Source of the DNA: Streptomyces sp. NBC_01296
GTDB taxonomy: Bacteria; Actinomycetota; Actinomycetes; Streptomycetales; Streptomycetaceae
Assembly (NCBI RefSeq): GCF_035984415.1
Contig: NZ_CP130720.1
Coordinates: 186,001-250,000 of the forward strand
Reading direction: 5' to 3'
Length of the DNA stretch: 64,000 nucleotides
The translations under genes and the position numbers were made by a program. Under the pieces are notes generated by a model. It was not told the origin of the DNA. It saw only the letters and a program-made list of their open reading frames with translations, and made no database searches. Below, in pieces: positions 24,545 to 33,518 of this stretch (the stretch's first letter is position 1; each line of letters opens with the position of its first letter).

Positions 24545-26354
24545 GCCTTGACCCAAGGCCGGGTAGTTAACGTTTTCGCAGGTCACGCAAGGGGTGTTGG
24601 GGTCCATACTGTGGCGGCGTAGAGGCCGGGGCCGAGTTTGTGGATGAGGCCGGTCTCGGCCCATCTGGAGAGCTGTCGATACATCGTTTCCATGGTGATG
24701 TCGCCGAAGTGGGAGGCGATGTCGCGGGGGCGCCAGAGGCGGGTGGGTTCCTTTTCAAGCAGGGTCAGGATTCGGTGCCGGCGGCGGTCGGTGGGGGTGG
24801 TTTGCCGGTCGTCGCGGGAGGCGGTGGGGAGCTGAGGGCGGGATTCCGGAGGCTCGAGGATGTTGATGTCGAGACCGGTGATGGTGCGGCTGGTGTCGGG
24901 CCTGCCGTCGTCGTGGCGGGTGCTGTAGCGGGACATCGGTGACTTGACCTTGCGGGTACTGACCCGCTGGCGTCGGGGCGGGAAGAGACGGGCCAGGATC
25001 CGGTGCCCGATCAGTCCGGGGCGATTGGCGTCGGCGGAGTCGGTGATGACAGCGGCGGCCTGGATGACCTGGTCACGGGCGGTCTGGAGGGCGACGGTGA
25101 AGCAGCAGCGGTCCGGATCGGTGCCCGGCAGTGACTCCGCGGCCTCGACCATCACGGCCCGCAGGGCCTGGTAGAGGGCGAGAAGGGCCCACATCTCCTG
25201 CCCGACCCCGGCCGGGTCTTCCGAGCGCAGGACACGCCCGTTCATGATCGTGTGGCGGAGCGCGTAATACGCCGATTCGTGTTCCCATCGCTGGTGATAG
25301 AGGTCCGTGAGCGCGGCCGCCGGGTAGCGGCGGGCATCGGTCAGGGTGGTGACCAGCCGATAGGAGCCAGCGAAGACGGTGCCGTCCGCGCAGGTCACCG
25401 TGATGGTCGCGTCGATGACACGGACTTTCTCGGTGCCGATCACCGACAGGTAGGAGCCGTCGCCAAGACGCGTCAGGACCGGGGTGCGGCGGTTGGCGCG
25501 GAGCCGTCCCAGCACCTGGGCGCCGGTCGCGTTCACGGCGGCGAGGAAGCTGTTGCCGTCGAAGCCCGTGTCCCACAGGACCAGCATGTCCGGCCGCAGC
25601 AGATGCAGCAGCCGGGAGGCGTAACCAGTCTCGCTGCCGGCCGGCGGCCCGAACACCGCACCGATCAGCGACCTGGTCCCGGTCTCGACCAGCGTCATCA
25701 ACTCCAGTGTCGGATAGCCGTGGTGAGACGTCCGCCGCAGCCAGAGGCGGTTCCGCTCGGAGTCGGAGACCTTCTGCGAACTGCACCCGTCGAACGACAC
25801 CGTCCGGAACGGACCGAATCGCATCCCCGGTGTCGCCGGGCGGGCCAGCGGCCCGGCCAGCACCTCGAACAGCGCCTGCACCGGCGCGGAGCCCAGTCGA
25901 CGCCGCAGATCACGCAGGGCCTTCGGTGTCGGACAGGCCACCTCAATCCCGTCCAGACCCGTCGTCAGCTTGTCCCAGACCAGCCGATAGCCGACCTCGG
26001 GGAACAGACACATCGCGAGCAGGAAGTACATCCCGACCCGCGACGGGAGATCACGCAGTCGCCGCTGCACCGACCGCGTCTCCTCCAGGACCTCGTCGAC
26101 CAGCTCGAACGGCACGACGGCGGTCAGCTCGCCCAGATGCCCCGGTGCAAACCGGCCCGCCGCCACGGTGACCGTACGGGTGATGGTCACCACCGGGGCC
26201 GACAGGACATGATGAAAAGGCAACGGAGCTCCTCTGGAACAAGCTGTCTTGGACGACTGCCTGTACCAACGAGCTCCGTTGCTCCACGTCGAGAATCCCT
26301 CAACGGGCTTGCGTGACCTGCGAAAACGCTAACTACCCGGCCTTGGGTCAAGGC
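24545..26354 (-). mobile_element. IS4-family insertion sequence
   Basis: 47-bp inverted repeats, GCCTTGACCCAAGGC...CAGGTCACGCAAG (24545-24591) and its complement (26308-26354), differ at one position. The outermost 15 bp are themselves near-palindromic (GCCTTG..CAAGGC), so the exact IS boundary versus target duplication cannot be fixed by eye. It carries a single intact transposase gene and lies inside the IS5 transposase gene. Confidence 0.8.
24583..26223 (-). CDS. IS4-family transposase
   Basis: 546 residues. The N-terminal IS4 domain (GHLGELTAVVPFELVDEVLEE, RDLPSRVGMYFLLAMCLFPE) is followed by the DDE core: RTVSFDGCSSQKV, VLWDTGFDGNSFL, and DLYHQRWEHESAYYALRHTI (Y-(2)-R-(3)-E-(6)-K-like signature with the catalytic Glu). 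The C-terminus carries a winged helix (RPRDIASHFGDITMETMYRQL). It appears intact. Confidence 0.9.
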   Translation of the reverse strand: MPFHHVLSAPVVTITRTVTVAAGRFAPGHLGELTAVVPFELVDEVLEETRSVQRRLRDLPSRVGMYFLLAMCLFPEVGYRLVWDKLTTGLDGIEVACPTPKALRDLRRRLGSAPVQALFEVLAGPLARPATPGMRFGPFRTVSFDGCSSQKVSDSERNRLWLRRTSHHGYPTLELMTLVETGTRSLIGAVFGPPAGSETGYASRLLHLLRPDMLVLWDTGFDGNSFLAAVNATGAQVLGRLRANRRTPVLTRLGDGSYLSVIGTEKVRVIDATITVTCADGTVFAGSYRLVTTLTDARRYPAAALTDLYHQRWEHESAYYALRHTIMNGRVLRSEDPAGVGQEMWALLALYQALRAVMVEAAESLPGTDPDRCCFTVALQTARDQVIQAAAVITDSADANRPGLIGHRILARLFPPRRQRVSTRKVKSPMSRYSTRHDDGRPDTSRTITGLDINILEPPESRPQLPTASRDDRQTTPTDRRRHRILTLLEKEPTRLWRPRDIASHFGDITMETMYRQLSRWAETGLIHKLGPGLYAATVWTPTPLA

Positions 26355-26601
26355 CCGTCGTTGCAGAGCACGTACAAGATGCCCTGCAGGCACAGCCGGT
26401 CAGCTACCGGCCGCGGCCCTGGCGACCTCGTCGGCCAGGGCGGCAGCAGCGGCTCGATCAGCGCCCACAAGTCGTCATCCACGATCCACGGTCGAGTACT
26501 CACACCATCCCGAACGGCCGAATCGTCACACCGGTCACGCCCGACCAGGACATCTCACCAAGATCGTGTTACGGACTCTTAGGAGCGGGCATACTGAGGC
26601 C

Positions 26602-28704
26602 ATGCGAATTCCGGGGGGAGCGCAGCAACGCCGCAGGATTCTCGGGCTTGTCCTGGTGATATCCGTGGCCGTGGCCGCAGTCACCAGGTTCGAGGCAACA
26701 GACTCCGTCAACGTCGTTCTGGCGCTGGTCAGTGCTGTGGCGGGATTGGCCGCGCTGGTACCGGGTCTCTTCGCGAACGCTGACGGGGGTGCCCTGAATG
26801 CGGCGACCGATCGGTTGGCAACAACTGTCGGCGACGGCTGGGCCAGGCGGCGGATTAGTCTCATCGGCGATGTGCATCCTGCGGAATTGCCCATTCGGCG
26901 TGCAACACATCTTGAGGTCGGCCATGTACGCGTCGAGGCCGGAGGGGATCCGGTCGGCACAACTTCTTCCGGTATCGCAAGGCTCTTTCTGAACACGGTG
27001 CCGCGGCGCATGCTGATCGTCGGGGAGCCGGGTTCCGGCAAGACGCTGATAGCTCTTGAGCTGGCCCTGTCGTTGTTGCAGCTGCGGCAGACGCGCTCGG
27101 ACACCCGGGTGGCAGTACCGTTCCACCTTGCCGGATGGGACGGGGAAGGGTCCCTCGGTGAGTGGCTCGCCGGTCGGCTTTCCAGTGACTATCGGGTACC
27201 GGCCGCTCAGGCTCGGGCGATGGTCGGGGAGCGACGCATCGTGCCTGTCCTCGACGGTCTGGACGAGGTGGACGGATCGCATGCGGATCGCATGGCTCCG
27301 GGTAGTCGCACGGTGAAGATCGTTCAGCAGCTCAACGGAACGGGTCTGATCGAGTGGGCCGACCTTCCATCCGTCGTCGTGACGTGCCGGGAGTCGGATT
27401 ACCGGAGAATGCACGAAGCTGGCCTGCGTCTTCGCGACACCCTGGTGATCCGCGTCCATCCGCTGCCGGAAAGCCAGGTCGAGAACTACATCACGCAGCG
27501 CTTCGAGTCCGCGGCCCGGCCCAGTCCACTGGTGTCGTCCGCGGAATTCGCCCAGAGCCTGCGAAACCCGCAGTCCCCGTTGGCCGAGGCCCTTCGGAAG
27601 CCCTGGTTGCTCGGTCTTGCAATCGCAGGACTGCAGGCGGGAGTCCTGGATGCACGGCGACTGGCGGGCAGCAGTTCCTACGACGTGTTGTCGGGCGAAC
27701 TCCTCTCGGCGTTTGTCGAGGCGAGTACTCTCCTGCACCCGCGCGGACTTCGGCCGTCGACGCACGTGGCGCGAGCTGCGGGCAACAGCCTCGGCGGAGA
27801 TGACGAGCAGCAGCGCTTCTACGACCCCGCAGACGTCCTTCGCTGGCTGGGCACATTGGCCGCCCATCTAGAGAGCAACAGCACCGGGGGAAGTGCTCAG
27901 CGGGACATTTCGCCTCTTCAGCTCTGGCGTCTGGCACCTGTACGGCGTGTCAAGGCCCTGCACACGGGCGTGAGTGTCGTGGCCGCCGCCGTCGCAACAG
28001 CGTTTGCCGCGGAATGGGCGGACGGGTCACTGGGTCTCGCCCTGACTGCCGGAGCGGGGGCCGTCGCGCTCGGATTCGCCGCCTGGGCCGGTTTGCACCC
28101 CTCCCCTCGTCCATCGCGTCCGGAGCTCCGGCAACTCGCGCGTCCGCAGGTCGCGGGCCCTCGGGTTTCCGTCGTCCTCGCCACCGCCGGTGGGACCGCT
28201 GCGGGCGCGCTCGCCGGCGGCACCGGCCCCGCCATCACTTCGGGGACCGGCGCAGCACTCGCCGCAGTGATCCTGGTCGGTCTCGGACAGGGCGACATCC
28301 GCCCTGTCTGGCCGGTCGACGTTCTGCGGAACGACCTCTTCTTCGGCACGCTCCTGGGAGCCAGCCTCGCCATCGCAGGCGGACTGCCTGGAGGGCTCAC
28401 CGGAGGGCTCGCGGCGCACCTGCACCTGACCCAGCGCCTCACGCAGGCCGGCAGCATCGCGCTGGCCCTCGCGGTTGGCCTGCTCGCAGGAGTGGGACTC
28501 GGCTCCAGGGCCTGGAGTCGGTACGCCGCTGCGGTTCTGCTCGCCGCCCCCGGCGGACACGTTCCTTGGCGCCTGCGCCACTTCCTGGAATGGGCCTACC
28601 TGGCCGGGCTTCTGCGGGTGTCCGGCAGGTCCTACCAGTTCCGCCACGAGGAACTCCGAATCCAACTCACCCCGACAGTGGCGCCTCCGAGCGTGGCGCC
28701 CTGA
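26602..28704 (+). CDS. Membrane-associated NACHT-type STAND NTPase
   Basis: 700 residues from ATG 26602 (tgagg upstream); the frame is open a little further into IS-derived DNA. Two N-terminal TM helices (about 12-28, 36-58) precede the NACHT domain: Walker A GEPGSGKT (141-148), Walker B VPVLDGLDEVD (214-224) with the NACHT-typical second acidic pair, and VVVTCRESDY. The C-terminal part has about five more hydrophobic Gly/Ala-rich helices and ends in YQFRHEELRIQL, which resembles the terminal STAND motif. It probably senses at or acts on the membrane. The SGNH lipoprotein gene follows by 59 bp in the same direction. Confidence 0.85.
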   Translation: MRIPGGAQQRRRILGLVLVISVAVAAVTRFEATDSVNVVLALVSAVAGLAALVPGLFANADGGALNAATDRLATTVGDGWARRRISLIGDVHPAELPIRRATHLEVGHVRVEAGGDPVGTTSSGIARLFLNTVPRRMLIVGEPGSGKTLIALELALSLLQLRQTRSDTRVAVPFHLAGWDGEGSLGEWLAGRLSSDYRVPAAQARAMVGERRIVPVLDGLDEVDGSHADRMAPGSRTVKIVQQLNGTGLIEWADLPSVVVTCRESDYRRMHEAGLRLRDTLVIRVHPLPESQVENYITQRFESAARPSPLVSSAEFAQSLRNPQSPLAEALRKPWLLGLAIAGLQAGVLDARRLAGSSSYDVLSGELLSAFVEASTLLHPRGLRPSTHVARAAGNSLGGDDEQQRFYDPADVLRWLGTLAAHLESNSTGGSAQRDISPLQLWRLAPVRRVKALHTGVSVVAAAVATAFAAEWADGSLGLALTAGAGAVALGFAAWAGLHPSPRPSRPELRQLARPQVAGPRVSVVLATAGGTAAGALAGGTGPAITSGTGAALAAVILVGLGQGDIRPVWPVDVLRNDLFFGTLLGASLAIAGGLPGGLTGGLAAHLHLTQRLTQAGSIALALAVGLLAGVGLGSRAWSRYAAAVLLAAPGGHVPWRLRHFLEWAYLAGLLRVSGRSYQFRHEELRIQLTPTVAPPSVAP

Positions 28705-28763
28705 ATGGTCACCCGCGCAGTTCCATGCCTCCGGCCCGGACCCGAAAGCAGCTGGAGTTGTCG

Positions 28764-30392
28764 ATGACGCCGTGTATAGAAAGAATTCGGATTCCGGTGC
28801 TGGCCCTGGTTGCGGCCTTTTTTATCGCGTTGAGCGGCTGTACGGCGGGATCGGGCGACCAATCCACGCAGGGGCCGCCGATCGGGCAGCCGAAACGAGT
28901 GTCCGGGTGTCCGGCAAGCGGATTGGACGTCGCCGGTACCAGTCTCCCGGCGCCCCCGCCGGCGAAACCGCTCTATGTAGCTCTGGGGGATTCCTATTCC
29001 TCGGGCGAAGGAGCCCCTTTCGAGACCGCATGTGGTCCGGAGTTTCTGCGCGGGACCATGAACGAGGGCCAGGCCGGATCGACCGTGTGCCACCGCTCGG
29101 CCGGCGCTTGGCCGGTGAAGGTGTGGCAGGAATTGGGCAGTGATTACGGGCTTGACTTTCACGCGTGCAGTGGTGCGACCATAAACGACTTCTACGGACC
29201 CAACCACGCTCATCCACGGGAGGAGCCCCAGCCCCAGAGCCATTGGCTCGCACTCTCGCCGACCGCGCCGAATGCCGATGTCAAACTCGTCACCCTCACC
29301 TTCGGCGGGAACGACGTGGACTTCTCCGAGACGATGGACTACTGCGCCAACCTCCTCTCCAATCAATCCGGGAGCTGTCTGGCCGGCCAGGCGATAGCCA
29401 ATGAAAAGATAGTCTCACTTGGCGGAGAGCCCGGCAGCTGGCCGGGCCACCGCACCCTGGCCGAATTCTATTCGGATCTTCGGACTGCCGCACCCGCCGC
29501 ACGCGTTCTGGTTGTGGGATACCCCCGCCTCTTTCCCGCCTCGCCTCCGCGAACCGGCTGCGGCGGTGACGCCGGCCGCAATTTCTCCGAAATAGATATG
29601 ATCGGACTCAATCAGACTGCCGATGCGGCAAACCGTGCCATCAAGACTGCGGCACGTGCTGCGGGATTCGAGTACGTGGACGTCGGTGACGTCATGGCCG
29701 GCCATGACGTCTGCGCATCCGACAACTGGATCAACCGCGCGCTGACACATGCGGTGCAGCAGAGTTTCCACCCGAATTCGGCAGGCCAGCGAGCGATTGC
29801 AGCCCGGGTCCTCGCCTGCGTCAGGACCAAGGCCTGTGGTGCCTCCCCTGCCGACTTCCAGGTCTTTGGCCGCAGCAGGGGTTCAGTTCAGGTGGATGGT
29901 ACGACCGACAGCGTGACCGTCACCCCGCCCCTCGGGGCCGATCGTTACAGTGCCCTCTGGGGGTTGTACTTCGCGGGTCAGGGCTGTGCTACGACGGTCG
30001 AATTCGACGTAGTCGCCCCAACATCCCCTCCGAACAGTAACTTCGGTTTCGCAGTGGCACCGAGAAGCGGGCTCGCGCAGGACCAGCCGGTCGGAGCATC
30101 CGTCCAGTACGAGCAGGAGGCGCCCCCCGACTTCCCAGTACTGGGAACCTTCGTTAGGCCGGCTCTTCTGCCCGGGGGCGCCTGGACCGTCGACGTGTCA
30201 CCGAAACCGGCGCCTCTGATAGCGGGGCGAACCCGCCACGTCAGTGTCTCCGGAGTGAATCGATCGCTGACCATCAAGCTGGATGGAGAGCTCGCGGCCA
30301 GCTACAGCCAGAGCGGCGAATGCGGAGGTGTCTCCATCCGTGTGTGGGGATCGCCCTTCACCTTCGAAAATCTCAGTATCAGGAGCTCCTAA
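28764..30392 (+). CDS. SGNH-hydrolase lipoprotein
   Basis: 542 residues from ATG 28764 (gctggag upstream). A lipoprotein signal ends in LSGC, so lipidation at this Cys and anchoring outside the membrane are expected. SGNH/GDSL blocks: ALGDSYSSGEG (catalytic Ser), HACSGA, LTFGGNDVDF (block III GxND), and the C-terminal Asp/His block (DNWINRALTHAVQQSFHPNSAGQ, His in SFHPN). A separate beta-rich domain of about 170 residues follows. Families with this pattern are lipases/esterases. The TAA stop lies at the IS5 terminal repeat, so the native C-terminus may differ. Confidence 0.85.
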   Translation: MTPCIERIRIPVLALVAAFFIALSGCTAGSGDQSTQGPPIGQPKRVSGCPASGLDVAGTSLPAPPPAKPLYVALGDSYSSGEGAPFETACGPEFLRGTMNEGQAGSTVCHRSAGAWPVKVWQELGSDYGLDFHACSGATINDFYGPNHAHPREEPQPQSHWLALSPTAPNADVKLVTLTFGGNDVDFSETMDYCANLLSNQSGSCLAGQAIANEKIVSLGGEPGSWPGHRTLAEFYSDLRTAAPAARVLVVGYPRLFPASPPRTGCGGDAGRNFSEIDMIGLNQTADAANRAIKTAARAAGFEYVDVGDVMAGHDVCASDNWINRALTHAVQQSFHPNSAGQRAIAARVLACVRTKACGASPADFQVFGRSRGSVQVDGTTDSVTVTPPLGADRYSALWGLYFAGQGCATTVEFDVVAPTSPPNSNFGFAVAPRSGLAQDQPVGASVQYEQEAPPDFPVLGTFVRPALLPGGAWTVDVSPKPAPLIAGRTRHVSVSGVNRSLTIKLDGELAASYSQSGECGGVSIRVWGSPFTFENLSIRSS

Positions 30393-31493
30393 GTGGGCAT
30401 TAAAAGAGAGTTTGTGTCAGTAAGTCGGACTCGGGTGGGTCAGATTTGAGGTGTTTGCTCCGTACGCACCCCCTCGCATCCGTAGACCTCTCGACACGGC
30501 CGCCCGTTTGCTCCGTTCCTCGTGCATGAAGTCCGTCTGGTTCGAAGATGAGGCGGAAACGCCGGGCAACAGCGGAACGGAACCTTCCGGCACAGCCGTG
30601 CTCACGCTACGGCGTGAGCCAGCGCAAGCCCTACCCCAGCGACCTGTCCGACGCCCGATGGGCCCTCATCGAGCCGACACTGGCAGCCTGGCGCAAAGCC
30701 CGGCTCGACCGCAGGCCCACCGGCCAGCCACCCAAGGTCGACTTACGTGACGTGTTCAACGCAATTCTCTACGTCAACCGCACAGGAATCCCCTGGAAAT
30801 ACCTTCCGCACGATTTCCCGGGCCACGGCACGGTCTATTTCTACTACGCGGCCTGGCGCGACGAGGGAATCTTCGTTCAGCTCAACTACGACCTCACCGG
30901 CCTGGCTCGCGTCAAGGAGGGCCGCACACCCGAGCCGACCGCCTCAGTGATCGACACCCAGAGCGTCAAGACCTCCACCAACGTGCCCCTGACCAGCCAG
31001 GGAACCGATGCCGCCAAGAAGATCGTCGGACGGAAGCGAGGCATCCTCACCGACACGATCGGCCTCATCCTCGCCGTGACCGTCGCCGGCGCCGGCCTCT
31101 CCGAGAACGCCATGGGAATGCGCCTTCTCGACCAGGCCAAGGAAACCTACCCGACCATCTCCAAGAGCTGGGTCGACACCGGCTTCAAGAACGCCGTCGT
31201 CGAGCACGGCGCCCAGCTCGGAATCGACGTCGAAGTAGTCAACAGAAAACCCGGAGTTCGCGGATTTCACGTCGTGAAACGACGCTGGGTAGTGGAGCGG
31301 AGTATCGGCTGGATCATGATGCACCGGCGTCTCGCCCGCGACTACGAGACCCTCACCACCAGCTCCGAAGCCATGATCCACATCGCCTCCATCGACAACC
31401 TCAGCAAGCGCATAACGGACGAGACCACACCAACCTGGCGAGGAACCTACTAGGAGATAAAGGGCAATCCGCCTAGATCAAACGCCCTCTGAG
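30391..31493 (+). mobile_element. IS5-family insertion sequence
   Basis: The left end AAGTGGGCATTAAAAGAG (about 30391) and the right end AACGCCCTCTGAG (31481-31493) match the two end types of the IS5 at 6641-8005 (AGTGGGCGTTAA and CTCAGAGGNCGTT). One intact transposase, no passenger gene. It is inserted at the stop codon of the SGNH-hydrolase gene. Confidence 0.7.
30614..31453 (+). CDS. IS5-family transposase
   Basis: 279 residues from GTG 30614 (SQRKPYPSDLSDARW is the usual N-terminus; the frame is open from 30548). N-terminal domain: WALIEPTLAAWRKARLD, VFNAILYVNRTGIPWKYLPHDFP. Catalytic core: SVIDTQSVKTSTNV (Asp), KSWVDTGFKNAVVEH (Asp) and RRWVVERSIGWIMMHRRLARDYE (Glu). Single uninterrupted frame, unlike the two-frame element at 7047-7909. 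Confidence 0.9.
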   Translation: MSQRKPYPSDLSDARWALIEPTLAAWRKARLDRRPTGQPPKVDLRDVFNAILYVNRTGIPWKYLPHDFPGHGTVYFYYAAWRDEGIFVQLNYDLTGLARVKEGRTPEPTASVIDTQSVKTSTNVPLTSQGTDAAKKIVGRKRGILTDTIGLILAVTVAGAGLSENAMGMRLLDQAKETYPTISKSWVDTGFKNAVVEHGAQLGIDVEVVNRKPGVRGFHVVKRRWVVERSIGWIMMHRRLARDYETLTTSSEAMIHIASIDNLSKRITDETTPTWRGTY

Positions 31494-31549
31494 GTGCCTC
31501 GCCAAAGACGTTCCACCGTCTGTCTGACACGGCCGCCGCCCGCCGCCTT

Positions 31550-31613
31550 CTGTCACCCACTCAGGGGAACGATTCCGTGTGGGTGACAGGCAGCTCCCTC
31601 GTGCGGGTGACAC
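31550..31613. promoter_or_regulatory. GGGTGACA inverted/direct repeats (possible operator)
   Basis: CTGTCACCCAC (31550-31560) and GTGGGTGACAG (31579-31589) form a perfect 11-bp inverted repeat; a third half-site, GCGGGTGACAC, begins near 31602. They lie 80-140 bp upstream of the nuclease-like gene at 31696. A regulator-binding site is inferred; no terminator T-run follows. Confidence 0.45.
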
Positions 31614-31695
31614 GTTGTCAGCGCCCGTTCGTAGCGTCCGGCCGTGACGATTCCACCGCCTTCGGGCGGTGCCTCCTCAAGGCGGTGACCTTCGG

Positions 31696-32923
31696 ATGAG
31701 CCTCACCACCGGACTGCACAGTCCCCGTACTCCGCTGCGCCGGTTCCTGGACCGCGAACTGTCAGCCGGCCCACGGCCGCTGCGCGACTCCTTCCGCGCC
31801 CAGCACCAAACCGCCCACCTTCTGCTGCCCGGGCCCGGCGTCGGCACCGAGGCCGGCAACGTCGGCACCGCAATCGACCAGCGACTACGCCTCGCCTTCA
31901 CGACGGCCGCACCCGTGGACCTGGCCACGGAGGCCGGGATCGACCTCACCGGCGGCATCGGCCGGGGAGCGGGGCTCCGGATGCGCGGTCGGCAACGAGC
32001 TCGCCGCGCGCCTGGCCGAGACCGTGCACCGCCTCGACCTCGACAACCGCGCGTTGTCGATGGACCGAGCCCACGACGAGGAGGAGGACCTGGCCCGCAT
32101 GCTGCTCGCCGGCGCCTGGTACCAGGTGATGGCCCGCAACCCGTACGGATTCACCTACACCCAGCTGTACCTCACCGCGCTCGAGGACCCCGGCGGCTTC
32201 ACCCTCGACCGGCTCTTGCAGCTCCCCAACCAGGACATGGTCGACGACGTCGTCCACCAGCTGTACCTGGCCACCACCGGTCCCCTGGAGGCGCTGCGCG
32301 CCCGCACCCGGCCCCAGGACTGCACCGGCGGGCCCACCTTCCCGGGCGTCAACATCACCGCCGACGCCGACCTCGTGGTCGACGGCCTGCTGCTCGACTT
32401 CAAGAGCACCAAGCACCCCTTCGCCCGGGGACTGTCCAAGCAGACCGCGAACCAGCTGATCGGCTACCTGCTCCTCGACACCGCCGACCGCTACCGGATC
32501 GACACCCTGGGCCTCTACCTCACCCGCTCCGGCGTCCTCGCCTGCTGGCCCGTAGAGGAGTACCTCAGCCTCCTGGGCACCTGCCGCCGCGACCTGCCCA
32601 CCCTGCGCACCGTCGTCGCCGAACTCCTCGCCGGCTGCCAGGCCGACGCCATCCCGCAAGGACAGGAGGAAGAGGGCCAGGCCCGCGAGCTCCTTGAGCG
32701 CCTGGCCCCCGTCATCGAAGCCGGCCACTGCCCGGTCTGCGCCCAGCCGCTGCCCGCCTCCGCCCGTCGCCCTCGCATGTACTGCTCCCGCTGGTGCACC
32801 GGGCGGGCCTCCACCCTCCGCAAGCGGCAGAACCTAGCGCCAGGACGCCCTGCGGCCACGGTCCCCCGCCTCAACCAGCGATGCGGATCCAAGACCACCC
32901 TCGCCGCCCTCCACCGACCCTGA
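31696..32923 (+). pseudogene. PD-(D/E)XK nuclease-like protein, frameshifted
   Basis: Two frames make one protein of about 405 residues. The first (31696 to about 31970) reads MSLTTGLHSPRTPLRRFL...ATEAGIDLTGG; the second continues from about 31985 (GNELAARLAETVHRLDL) to 32923. Motifs: NITADADLVVDGLLLDFKSTK (PD-(D/E)XK core with Asp and D-x-K), QLIGYLLLDTADRYRIDTLGLY, and a C-terminal zinc-finger-like CPVC...YCSRWC. The frameshift between 31965 and 31990 is a real mutation or a sequencing error. Relatives are found in Streptomyces plasmid and phage DNA; the role is unknown. Confidence 0.6.
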
Positions 32924-33005
32924 ACAGGACGACAGCAGAGTCCCGCGACACCCGCTTCACCGCATCAAGAACGGTGCACTTTCATCCGTACGCGCTGGTG
33001 CACGT

Positions 33006-33131
33006 TCACTTGCACGCCGACGACACTTCGGTGGTGTTTCTGCGGCGAATCTTGGTCCAGGCGCGGTCGCGGGCTCCAGGCCGGTAGCGCTGGTTGAGGG
33101 CTTTGACGACCAGGCCGTCGACGCCGGGGTT
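33006..33131 (-). pseudogene. Fragment of ATP-dependent DNA ligase
   Basis: About 40 codons on the minus strand read GVDGLVVKALNQRYRPG followed by WTKIRRRNTTEV and a TGA. This matches the end of the adenylation domain of actinobacterial ATP-dependent ligases (motif IV/V EGLVVK and a W-x-K-x-(K/R)). Nothing else of the gene is visible, so it is a short remnant. Confidence 0.45.
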
Positions 33132-33225
33132 ACTGCTTGGTGTTGGGCTGAGGCGCAGATCAGGGCGGTGTTCTGCCGTTCCCGCTCACTGTCATGGAGT
33201 GAGTAACGGCCGCCCGCGCCGAAGA

Positions 33226-33241
33226 GTGTGAGCGCTCACAC
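33226..33241. promoter_or_regulatory. LacI-type palindrome 1
   Basis: GTGTGAGCGCTCACAC is a perfect 16-bp palindrome centred on AGCGCT, a form typical of LacI-family operators for sugar-utilisation genes. It lies about 280 bp upstream of the GH62 gene. Confidence 0.55.
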
Positions 33242-33375
33242 CAATGCCGTCAACAACTCTGACAGGTAAGAGGTTCTGATGGCGCTTCAGTAACGGACAG
33301 ATTGCGGCACGGTACTTGACGACCTCTCATGCCCCATGGTCTTCTCCGTGAACACACCAGATGTTCGACTTTCAA

Positions 33376-33393
33376 ATTGTTAGCGCTAACAAT
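33376..33393. promoter_or_regulatory. LacI-type palindrome 2
   Basis: ATTGTTAGCGCTAACAAT is a perfect 18-bp palindrome centred on the same AGCGCT, 126 bp upstream of the GH62 start. It is the stronger operator candidate for arabinose or xylose-responsive repression; the repressor itself is not in this window. Confidence 0.65.
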
Positions 33394-33518
33394 GCGTCGG
33401 AGATCCGGTGTCCCCACCCCGCAGGGGTCACGTCTTGCCGCCGCCTCGGACGTGCCGGTCCGCACGCACGCACCGAGAAGGACCGACCCCTGCCCAAGTC
33501 GCCCGTAGGAGGGTGCAG

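Larger units (their letters stand above)
23892..26503 (-). pseudogene. IS5-family transposase split by an IS4 insertion
   Basis: The N-terminal part lies at 26503-26355 on the minus strand (GTG start; STRPWIVDDDLWALIEPLLPPWP, RPVADRLCLQGILYVL). The remainder runs from 24544 to 23892 and includes QLLPPELGFGSGQTCWRRLERW, CMDGSH, KHHLICDGRGTPLKV and LLGDKGYDSNPNLDEL. The IS4 (24545-26354) interrupts it, and the last codons run into ISL3 at 23891. A run of six T (24348-24353) in KKGGADTG shifts the frame. Not functional. Confidence 0.75.

Noticed and set aside
28014..28763. Long upstream extension of the SGNH-hydrolase frame
   Set aside because: It overlaps the NACHT gene out of frame; the ATG at 28764 with a lipoprotein signal is the proper start.
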